Made by a program: the position numbers and the translations under genes. The notes beneath the pieces were generated by a model that was not told the DNA's origin, searched no databases, and saw only the letters and a program-made list of their open reading frames with translations. Below, one piece after another: positions 57,626 through 64,000 of a stretch of 64,000 nucleotides of DNA (positions within the stretch are counted from its first letter, which is position 1; each line of letters begins with the position of its first letter). Source of the stretch: Vogesella aquatica (GTDB lineage Bacteria > Pseudomonadota > Gammaproteobacteria > Burkholderiales > Chromobacteriaceae); NCBI RefSeq assembly GCF_028548455.1, contig NZ_JAQQLF010000001.1, forward strand, positions 1 through 64,000. The letters run 5' to 3'.

Positions 57626-58922
57626 TGGGTGCTACCTGCTCGGCGTTGAAGATCACACTGAACACGCTGCCTTTGTCGGGCTCGCTCTGGATGTCCAGCT
57701 TGGCGTGGTGACGGGCCAGTACGTGTTTGACGATAGCCAGGCCCAGGCCGGTGCCACCATTGCCACGCGAACGGCCGCGGTCTACACGGTAAAAACGTTC
57801 GGTGAGGCGCGGCAGATGCTCGCGCGGAATGCCGATACCGGTATCTGCCACGGTAAAGGCCACGCGGCCTTCGGTATCCTGCGTCCAGCGCAGGTAGATG
57901 CTGCCGCCTTCCGGCGTATAGCGCACCGCGTTGGACACCAGGTTGCCAAACGCCGAGTGCAGCTCCTGCGCATTACCCCACAGGTCGTGCGGGCAGGTGT
58001 TCTTCACCACGATACGGTGGCGACCTTGCGACAGGCCCTCGGCTTCTACCACCATGGTGTCCAGCAATGCTGCCATGTGCACGCGGTCTTGCAGCATGGT
58101 GCGCGGGCCGTTTTCGATGCGCGACAGGGTCAGCAGGTCTTCTACCAGGCTGTGCATGCGGCGCGACTGCTCCAGCATCATGGGCAGGAACTGGCGCAAG
58201 GTGGCGTCTTCTACCTGCGGCATTTCGGACAGGGTTTCCAGAAAGCCGCCCACTACGGTCAGCGGCGTGCGCAGCTCGTGCGATACGTTGGCCACAAAGT
58301 CGCGGTGCACGGTTTGCACGCGTTCGAGCTGGGTGATGTCGCGGGATAGCAATAGCTTGCGCGTGGTGTCGAACGGCACCAGCTGGATGGATAGCACCAG
58401 CTCACTGCTGGTGCCGCTGTGCAGGATCAGCGGCTGGCTATAGCTTTGCGACGCCATGTAGTCGTGAAACGCCGGCTGGCGCACCAGGTTCAGTATCTGG
58501 CTGCCCACGTCGGTTTTGCGGTTCAGCCCCAGGTGCTCTACGGCCATCGGGTTGATCCACTCGATGTGGTCGTATTCGTCCAGCACCACCACACCGTCCG
58601 GCATGGCCTCGCCGGCATTCACAAAGCGGTCCAGCACGCCGGCCAGACGCTTCTTGCTTTGCTTTTGCTTGCGCGCCTGGCGGTACAGCGTCATGAAAAT
58701 GCCGTGCCAGGAGCCGAAACCGTCCGGCACGCGCCCGGGTACCGGGTGGCCCAGCCAGCGCAGCAACAGGGCAATGTGGTACAGGTGAAAGGCCAGCCAC
58801 AGCAGCAGCAAGCCCAGCAGCAGTGCCAGGCCGGTGACCAAACCAAACACCAGGCCAAAAGCCATGCTGACTACCACCATAGCAATCAGCCAGCCCAGCG
58901 TACGCTTGAGGAATTCAGCCAA
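57618..58922 (-). CDS. phoR: Phosphate regulon sensor histidine kinase PhoR
   Basis: An inner-membrane kinase of 434 residues. Two spans lie near residues 9-55, and a PAS domain spans about residues 100-190 (NAGEAMPDGVVVLDEYDHIEW, seen as AMPDGVVVLDEYDHIEW). The H-box is DFVANVSHELRTPLTVVGGF, the N-box FGNLVSNAVRYTPEGG, and the G-boxes VADTGIGIPREHLPRL and RGNGGTGLGLAIVKHVL. Three bases separate its start from the phoB stop. It phosphorylates PhoB when phosphate is low. Confidence 0.95.
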   Translation of the reverse strand: MAEFLKRTLGWLIAMVVVSMAFGLVFGLVTGLALLLGLLLLWLAFHLYHIALLLRWLGHPVPGRVPDGFGSWHGIFMTLYRQARKQKQSKKRLAGVLDRFVNAGEAMPDGVVVLDEYDHIEWINPMAVEHLGLNRKTDVGSQILNLVRQPAFHDYMASQSYSQPLILHSGTSSELVLSIQLVPFDTTRKLLLSRDITQLERVQTVHRDFVANVSHELRTPLTVVGGFLETLSEMPQVEDATLRQFLPMMLEQSRRMHSLVEDLLTLSRIENGPRTMLQDRVHMAALLDTMVVEAEGLSQGRHRIVVKNTCPHDLWGNAQELHSAFGNLVSNAVRYTPEGGSIYLRWTQDTEGRVAFTVADTGIGIPREHLPRLTERFYRVDRGRSRGNGGTGLGLAIVKHVLARHHAKLDIQSEPDKGSVFSVIFNAEQVAPND

Positions 58923-58925
58923 GAC

Positions 58926-59615
58926 CTACCCCTGGGCCGAGAAACGGTAGCCGGTACCGCGCACGGTCTGGATCAGGCCGTCGTGGCCGGTAGGTTCCAG
59001 TGCGCTGCGCAGGCGGCGGATGTGCACGTCTACGGTGCGCTCTTCCACAAAGACGTGGTCGCCCCACACCTGGTCCAGCAGCTGGGTACGCGAGTGCACG
59101 CGCTCGGCGTGGGTCATGAAGAAATGCAGCAGACGGAATTCGGTTGGCCCCAGGTCCACGGTTTCGCCGTTGCCTTGTACGCGGTGGGTAACCGGGTCCA
59201 GACGCAGGCCTTTCACTTCTACCGCGTCGTCGGTCATTTGCGGGGCGCGGCGGCGCAGCACGGCCTTGATGCGCGCCAGCAGCTCGCGCGGGGAAAACGG
59301 CTTGGTGATGTAGTCGTCGGCGCCGGCTTCCAGGCCTTGTACCTTGTCCTGCTCTTCAGAGCGGGCGGTCAGCATGATGATGGGGATCTGGCGCGTGCGT
59401 TCGTCGGCGCGCAGCTTGCGCGCGATTTCCACGCCGGATGCGCCGGGCAGCATCCAGTCCAGCAGCACCAGGTCCGGCAGGGCATTTTTCACCAGGGTCA
59501 GCGCCACTTCGGCGGTGCTGGCACGCAGCACATGGTGTCCGGCCTGGACCAGATTGAACGCGATCAGCTCTTGGATCGCTGGTTCGTCTTCTACAAGCAG
59601 AATATTGGCGGGCAT
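58926..59615 (-). CDS. phoB: Phosphate regulon response regulator PhoB
   Basis: An OmpR-type regulator of 229 residues from MPANILLVEDEPAIQELIAF. The receiver holds the phospho-acceptor aspartate in LVLLDWMLPGASG and the lysine in ITKPFSPRELLARI. The C-terminal winged helix is VDLGPTEFRLLHFF to RTVDVHIRRLRSAL. A Pho box lies just upstream, so the operon should control itself. The start is set by homology and by GGAAGG upstream. Confidence 0.96.
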   Translation of the reverse strand: MPANILLVEDEPAIQELIAFNLVQAGHHVLRASTAEVALTLVKNALPDLVLLDWMLPGASGVEIARKLRADERTRQIPIIMLTARSEEQDKVQGLEAGADDYITKPFSPRELLARIKAVLRRRAPQMTDDAVEVKGLRLDPVTHRVQGNGETVDLGPTEFRLLHFFMTHAERVHSRTQLLDQVWGDHVFVEERTVDVHIRRLRSALEPTGHDGLIQTVRGTGYRFSAQG

Positions 59616-59663
59616 GTGGCGGAATCCTTCCATGTACGATTATGGCAAGGATAGAAAAAAGCG

Positions 59664-59681
59664 GTTACAGAAATGTGACAC
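59664..59681 (-). promoter_or_regulatory. Pho box upstream of phoB
   Basis: On the minus strand GTGTCACATTTCTGTAAC consists of two CTGTCAC-like heptamers separated by four bases, the standard PhoB site. It lies about 50 bases before the phoB start, in keeping with autoregulation. Confidence 0.8.
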
Positions 59682-59991
59682 TTCACGCGGCTTTCGATAA
59701 ACAAAGCCAAAATAGTGCCGCGTTGTCGCGTAGCAGGTGACTTATGCCAAAAATACCGCCCGCAGTGTACAAGCATTTTGCGTTTTCTGGCGGCCATAGC
59801 GCTTTGTTACCGGTTATTGCATTTGTATTTTATTTTGAGACAAAAGTATTTTCGGTTATACTCGTCTTAATCTGTTTCGGGCCAGCTTGCTGCGGCCAAC
59901 CTTTGCTTACCCCGCCTGCCGCGCCGCACCTGGCACCCCTCACGCCCCTGCCCCGGAACGCCTGCCACCTTCGATACATGAAAGGGAAAGC

Positions 59992-61983
59992 ATGGAGTCC
60001 GTCCGTACCTTCCGTACCACCTTAGTCTGGCCTGTGTTCTTGCCTGGCCTGCTGCTGATTGCCACCATCCTGGCGTGGGCCACGCTCGCGCCCGCCTCTG
60101 CCGAAAGCTTGCTCGGTGGTGCCCAGCGCGCTATCAGCCAGCAATTCGGCTGGTTTTACATTCTGGCGGTTGCGGTATTCCTGATCAGCCTGCTGGGCAT
60201 TGCCGCCAGCCGCTACGGCGACATCAAACTGGGGCCGGACGATGCGCAGCCTGCCTTCAGCATGACGTCGTGGCTGGCCATGCTGTTTGCCGCCGGCATG
60301 GGCATAGGCCTGATGTACTTTGGCGTAGGCGAGCCGCTGCAACATTACCTGAGCCCGCCGCTGGCTGCGGCCAACCCGCAAGCAGCCGCGCAGCAAGCCA
60401 TGAACCTGACTTTCCACCACTGGGGCCTGCACGCCTGGGCCATTTATGGCGTGGTGGGGCTGGTGCTGGCCTACTTCGGCTTTCGCTACCAGCTACCGCT
60501 GAGCTTGCGGGCCGGGCTGTACCCGATACTGGGCGAGCGTATCCACGGGCCGTGGGGCCATGCCGTGGACGTGTTCGCGCTGGTTTCCACTGTCTTTGGC
60601 ATCGCCACCACGCTGGGTTACGGCGTGATGCAGCTGGCCGCCGGCCTGCAGCAGGTAGCGGGTATCGACAGCAGCGGTATCGGCTTCAAGCTGGGGCTGA
60701 TTGCCGTGGTGATGGGTCTGGCCGGGCTATCGGCCGCCACCGGCCTGGATAAAGGCGTGCGCCGCCTGAGCGAGCTCAACCTGAGCCTGGCGCTGGCCTT
60801 GCTGCTGTTTGTGCTGCTGGCCGGCCCTACCGTGTACCTGCTGCTGGCCTTTAGCGACAACCTGGGCAGCTATTTTTCCGGCCTGGTGGCCATGACCTTC
60901 CGTACCTTCAGCTACGGTACACAGGCACAGCAAGACTGGCTGGGCGGCTGGACGCTGCTGTACTGGGCGTGGTGGGTGTCGTGGTCGCCGTTTGTCGGCC
61001 TGTTCATTGCGCGCATTTCGCGCGGGCGCACCATCCGTGAATTTATTGTGGGCGTGCTGCTGGCCCCGACGCTGTTCAACCTGCTGTGGATGACGGTATT
61101 CGGTAACAGCGCCATCTGGCTGGACCTGCACGTGGCCGGCGGCGCACTGGGCGCCACCGCGGCCAACGTAGACAGCCTGCTGTTCCGCTTCTTTGATTAC
61201 CTGCCGCTGACGCAGCTCACCAGCGCGGTGGCCATTCTGCTGATTGCCGTGTTCTTCGTGACCTCGGCCGACTCCGGCGCCATGGTGCTGGACAGCATTG
61301 CCAGCGTGGGGGCGGCGCACTCGCCGCTATGGCAGCGCCTGTTCTGGGCGGTACTGCTGGGCGCCACCGCGGCTGCGCTCCTGAGCGCGGGCGGCCTGAA
61401 AGCGCTGCAAGCCATGACCCTGCTCAGCGCCCTGCCTTTCACCGCCATCATGCTGCTGCTGTGCTACAGCCTGTGGCGCGGCCTGCAGTCCGACCAGTGC
61501 CACCAGGCGCAGCAGCCGGCACCGGCCACGCAGTTCTGGAGCGGCCACCACTGGCAGCAACGCTTGCGCCAGCTGGTACAGCGCCCGGATGCGGCCAACG
61601 TGCAGCACTTTATTGATACCGAAGTCAGCCCGGCGCTGGATACCGTTGCGGCCGAGCTGCGCGACAACGGCGTGGCCGCCCAGGTCAGCCGGGGGGCGGA
61701 TGGCGCGGTTACCCTGCGCATAGACCAGCCAGGGCAGCGCGACTTTGTCTACAGCGTGCAGTGCCACGGCAAGCCGCTGCCGGCGTTCCTGCCGGCCAGC
61801 CGCAGCGATGCCGATATGCAGTACCTGGCACAAACCGGCTTTGCCGATGGCCGCGAAGGCTACGATATCCGCTATCTGCGCCAGAGCGAGATCATTGCCG
61901 ACGTGCTCAAGCAATACGAACGCTACCTCAGCCTGCAGCTGCAACAGCGTGGCCAGCTGCTGAGCAGTGCGCCGGGGCACTAG
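59992..61983 (+). CDS. BCCT-family transporter, long BetT-like form
   Basis: A betaine/choline/carnitine transporter of 663 residues with 12 spans. Key elements are FAAGMGIGLMYFGVGEP, the glycine-rich substrate segment, and the signature WTLLYWAWWVSWSPFVGLFIARISRGRT (seen as WTLLYWAWWVSWSPFVG and LFIARISRGRT). The C-terminal cytoplasmic tail of about 150 residues is like that of BetT, where it senses osmotic stress. AAAGGG precedes the ATG. Choline is the most likely substrate, not proven. Its 3' end overlaps the convergent ctlX frame by about 56 bases. Confidence 0.9.
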   Translation: MESVRTFRTTLVWPVFLPGLLLIATILAWATLAPASAESLLGGAQRAISQQFGWFYILAVAVFLISLLGIAASRYGDIKLGPDDAQPAFSMTSWLAMLFAAGMGIGLMYFGVGEPLQHYLSPPLAAANPQAAAQQAMNLTFHHWGLHAWAIYGVVGLVLAYFGFRYQLPLSLRAGLYPILGERIHGPWGHAVDVFALVSTVFGIATTLGYGVMQLAAGLQQVAGIDSSGIGFKLGLIAVVMGLAGLSAATGLDKGVRRLSELNLSLALALLLFVLLAGPTVYLLLAFSDNLGSYFSGLVAMTFRTFSYGTQAQQDWLGGWTLLYWAWWVSWSPFVGLFIARISRGRTIREFIVGVLLAPTLFNLLWMTVFGNSAIWLDLHVAGGALGATAANVDSLLFRFFDYLPLTQLTSAVAILLIAVFFVTSADSGAMVLDSIASVGAAHSPLWQRLFWAVLLGATAAALLSAGGLKALQAMTLLSALPFTAIMLLLCYSLWRGLQSDQCHQAQQPAPATQFWSGHHWQQRLRQLVQRPDAANVQHFIDTEVSPALDTVAAELRDNGVAAQVSRGADGAVTLRIDQPGQRDFVYSVQCHGKPLPAFLPASRSDADMQYLAQTGFADGREGYDIRYLRQSEIIADVLKQYERYLSLQLQQRGQLLSSAPGH

Positions 61984-62893
61984 GCAAATACAGCTCGGCT
62001 ACCATGCAGCGCGCCCCGCCGCCGCCATGGCTTTCAATGGTATCCAGCGGGGCGTGCACGATGCGCCCGTGCGCGGCCAACATCGCCTGCTGCTGCACAC
62101 TGAAGGCCGCCCAGGCGCGGCTGGACATCGCGATTACCGCACCGCCGTCCACACTGCGCAGGGCAAGGATATTGCCGCAGAAGCTGGCCATCTGCGCCAG
62201 GCTGATGCTGATTACCTGCTTGCCGTCGCGCCGCAGCTGCGCCTGCACCCGCTGGCGCTCGCCGACATCGCGAATCGCCGGCAGACACACCACCGCAAAG
62301 CGCGGGCCGATGGCCATCATCACATTGCTGTGATAAATGGCACGGCCAGCGGCATCCACCGCGTCAAACACCTGCATCTGGTAGCCCAGCCTGGCCGCCA
62401 GCGGCGCCAGCAACACCGGCTGGCTGCGGCCGGAACGGCACAGCCAGGCTCGCCGTGCCGCGTGGTCGAACACAATCGCACCCGTCCCTTCCAGATACTG
62501 GCCCTGCTGCTCGTGCGGGCTGAGGTCCAGCAACTCGCGCACGGCAAACTGCTGCTGTAGCCAGGCCACGATATCGGCGCGGCGCTCCAGCCTGCGGTTG
62601 GCCGCCGCCATCGGGTACAACACCAGCGTGCCGTCGGTGTGGGTAGAAAACCAGTTATTGGGAAACACGGCATCCGGCGTATCCAGCCCCGCTGGCTGGC
62701 GGAACACCTGCACGCGCACCCCGGCGTGCTGCAAGGCTGCGACGTAGCCGTCAAACTCGCGCTGGGCGGCCAGTGTGACGCTGGCACCCGCGTTGGCCGC
62801 AGGCCGCTGGAAATGGTTGCTGGCACGGGTCTGCGGGTTGGCATGAAAACGGGCGGGGCGCACCATCAAAACGTGCGAGGCGGGCTGCGACAT
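61928..62893 (-). CDS. ctlX: Citrulline-utilisation hydrolase-type protein CtlX (amidinotransferase fold)
   Basis: A protein of 321 residues of the guanidino-group-modifying superfamily, from MSQPASHVLMVRPARF. It has NPQTRASNHFQ, FPNNWFSTHTDGTLVLYPM (seen as FPNNWFSTHTDG), LEGTGAIVFDHAARRAWLC (seen as LEGTGAIVFDH), and the catalytic cysteine region GGGGARCMVAELYL. A good GGAG lies seven bases upstream. It is divergent from an Lrp-type regulator, the usual setting for this family. The last 20 residues, after AELYLP, look non-conserved and run into the BCCT gene. Confidence 0.85.
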   Translation of the reverse strand: MSQPASHVLMVRPARFHANPQTRASNHFQRPAANAGASVTLAAQREFDGYVAALQHAGVRVQVFRQPAGLDTPDAVFPNNWFSTHTDGTLVLYPMAAANRRLERRADIVAWLQQQFAVRELLDLSPHEQQGQYLEGTGAIVFDHAARRAWLCRSGRSQPVLLAPLAARLGYQMQVFDAVDAAGRAIYHSNVMMAIGPRFAVVCLPAIRDVGERQRVQAQLRRDGKQVISISLAQMASFCGNILALRSVDGGAVIAMSSRAWAAFSVQQQAMLAAHGRIVHAPLDTIESHGGGGARCMVAELYLPSAPAHCSAAGHAVAAAG

Positions 62894-63011
62894 GGTTTCT
62901 CCTGGGTGGGGTGGCAGGAGAAATTGTGGCGGTGGTGGCGGCCACTTTGTAGTTGGCACCCTGTGCAGTTTTATCGCTAGACTGCACATATTGATAATCT
63001 GGGCCAGCACT

Positions 63012-63440
63012 ATGCAACTTGACGACACCGACCTGCAGCTCATTGCCCTGCTGCGTGACAACGCCCGCACCCCGGTCACCGAGCTGGCCACACGGCTACG
63101 CGTATCACGTACCACCGTACAAAAGCACATCAGCAAGCTGGAACAAGCCGGCATCATCATCGGCTATACCGTGCGGCTGAAACCGCAAGCCGAGGCCCAC
63201 CGCATCCGCGCCTGGATGGGCATTGCGGTAGAGGGCAACAAAACCCCCGGCGTACTGCAGGCCTTACGTGGCGAGCCGCACGTGTACGCGCTGCACTCCA
63301 CCAACGGGCGCTGGGATATCGTCACCGAGCTGCGCGCCGACTCGCTGGAGCAGTTTGACCGTGTACTGGGCCGCATCCGCCTGATTCCGGGCATTACCGC
63401 CAGCGAAACCAGCCTGCTGCTGTCCACCCACAAGGTGTAA
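63012..63440 (+). CDS. Lrp/AsnC-family regulator next to ctlX
   Basis: A regulator of 142 residues from MQLDDTDLQLIALLRDNART. The winged helix is TELATRLRVSRTTVQKHISKLEQAG (seen as ATRLRVSRTTVQKHISKLE), and the ligand-sensing RAM domain spans about residues 65-140 (YALHSTNGRWDIVTELRADS). It is divergent from ctlX with about 120 bases between them, and likely controls it in response to an amino acid such as arginine or citrulline; this is inferred. Confidence 0.9.
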   Translation: MQLDDTDLQLIALLRDNARTPVTELATRLRVSRTTVQKHISKLEQAGIIIGYTVRLKPQAEAHRIRAWMGIAVEGNKTPGVLQALRGEPHVYALHSTNGRWDIVTELRADSLEQFDRVLGRIRLIPGITASETSLLLSTHKV

Positions 63441-63456
63441 GCCGCAAAAAAATGCG

Positions 63457-63482
63457 CAAAAAAAAGGCCTGTCCGGTTGGGG
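63457..63482 (-). terminator. Intrinsic terminator of the candidate small RNA
   Basis: GGCCTGTCC and GGACAGGCC form a nine-base-pair stem and are followed on the minus strand by eight T residues, then by a second T-run. The T-run orientation fits transcription from the right, where only the candidate RNA lies. Confidence 0.88.
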
Positions 63483-63645
63483 ACAGGCCACTAAGGGTCG
63501 GTTCCCGGCCACACATGGGGGCCAAGAACACTTAAGACCAGGGACAAAGAGATCACCAGAACAGTTCCAAAGATGCCGATTGCTCAGGCACCCTCATAAC
63601 GGATCCAGAAGTCAAAGCCTCGGGCGCGGACCCGGCGGCTTCAAC
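63457..63645 (-). ncRNA. Candidate small RNA of about 190 nt
   Basis: No reading frame fits here, but the minus strand has the parts of a small RNA gene. A TACAAT box lies 17 bases after TTAATA. The transcript region can fold into several stems, among them AAGCC/GGCTT with an inner GGG/CCC, GGTGCC/GGCATC, and a 3' hairpin GGTC/GACC enclosing GTTC/GAAC. It ends in a strong terminator. The length is close to 6S RNA, but I do not recognise its sequence, so no family is assigned. Confidence 0.55.
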
Positions 63646-63677
63646 ACGGGGCGAATTGTACGGGGGTTAACCGGGCT
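63639..63677 (-). promoter_or_regulatory. Promoter of the candidate small RNA
   Basis: TTAATA and TACAAT, 17 bases apart, read on the minus strand at about 63648-63676. The -10 is close to consensus and the -35 is moderate. It faces away from the second Lrp-type gene at 63760. Confidence 0.5.
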
Positions 63678-63759
63678 TATTAATAGACATTCGAAGCTTA
63701 TAAGCCGTCATAACTTTGTATACAATGTATTTACGCCACTTTGACCTTCGAATCGAAAA

Positions 63760-64000
63760 ATGGACAAGTTTGACCGCAAGATTATCGCTGCGCTGCACGA
63801 AAACGGCCGCCTGAGCTTTGCCGAGCTGGCCCGCCGGGTGAACCTGTCCGCACCGGCCGTTGCCGACCGCGTGGAAAAGCTGGAACGATCGGGCGTGATA
63901 GCCGGCTATCGCGCAATCATCCGCCCGGAAGCGCTGGGCTGCCCGATACAATGCCTGATCGAGCTGACGGTAAAAAACCAGGAGTACTACACGGTGCTGG
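63760..64000 (+). CDS. Lrp/AsnC-family regulator, N-terminal part (continues outside window)
   Basis: The visible 80 residues begin MDKFDRKIIAALHENGRLSF. The winged helix is AELARRVNLSAPAVADRVEKLERSG (seen as ARRVNLSAPAVADRVEKLE), followed by the start of the RAM domain (YRAIIRPEALGCPIQCLIEL). It is a different subfamily from the regulator next to ctlX. A TACAAT at about 63720 may be its -10. ATTCGAA and TTCGAAT motifs flank the start region and might be an autoregulatory site. Confidence 0.88.
   Translation, partial: MDKFDRKIIAALHENGRLSFAELARRVNLSAPAVADRVEKLERSGVIAGYRAIIRPEALGCPIQCLIELTVKNQEYYTVL

Noticed and set aside
63457-63645. Assignment of the candidate RNA as 6S RNA
   Set aside because: Length fits, but the closing-stem and central-bubble layout could not be matched by eye, so no name is given.

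Overview
The window looks like chromosomal DNA of a betaproteobacterium, most likely order Neisseriales near Chromobacterium/Vogesella. The reasons are high GC, a his-hit-tatABC gene order, a phoBR pair, split ilvI-ilvH-ilvC, and Gram-negative envelope genes (TonB receptor, porin, Tat, SCO1/SURF1/CtaG). The genus cannot be fixed from sequence alone. There is no rRNA, tRNA or CRISPR array that I can see. The only clear mobile element is the end of an IS256-family insertion sequence at the left edge.

Layout. 1-7521: a type I secretion locus on the minus strand (ABC exporter, HlyD-like adaptor, LuxR-type regulator, LapA-like adhesin), with the adhesin cut by the IS. 7732-18526: a long minus-strand run with a PilZ/YcgR protein, hisG, hisD, an orphan periplasmic binding protein, hisC, hisB, hisH, hisA, hisF, hisI, hisE, a HIT protein, tatABC and a DUF2069 protein. 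18574-25019: cytochrome oxidase assembly genes (ctaG, a 46-residue membrane protein, SURF1, SCO1), bioD, a DUF2242 lipoprotein, a membrane protein with a pentanucleotide repeat at its start, and leuA with an N-terminal helix-turn-helix extension. 25227-29252: a Fur/AraC-type iron module (TonB receptor, esterase, AraC regulator). 29293-36646: pssA, ilvC, ilvH, ilvI, an RDD protein, a lytic transglycosylase and proS. 36798-39400: a KAP NTPase in AT-richer DNA with a frameshift near its start, then an operator-rich gap. 39515-47629: an amino-sugar import and use cluster (ABC binding protein, two permeases, NagZ-type hexosaminidase, ATPase, porin, ROK kinase). 48698-57625: kup, an EamA transporter, a bestrophin-like channel, a GNAT-AmpD fusion, hemerythrin, LysR, SDR, transaldolase and a Dabb protein. 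57618-63440: phoR-phoB with a Pho box, a BCCT transporter, and ctlX divergent from an Lrp regulator. 63450-64000: a candidate small RNA and the start of a second Lrp-family gene.

The strongest window-wide signal is a 9-mer, GTTGGCCGC. I counted it about 66 times by eye, 33 on each strand, or roughly one per kilobase, where about one copy would be expected by chance at this base composition. It lies both inside genes and between them. In three places two copies form close inverted pairs, one of them a perfect palindrome that makes the intrinsic terminator after kup. Density, strand balance and use in a terminator all resemble the DNA uptake sequences of Neisseriaceae, but the word is different.
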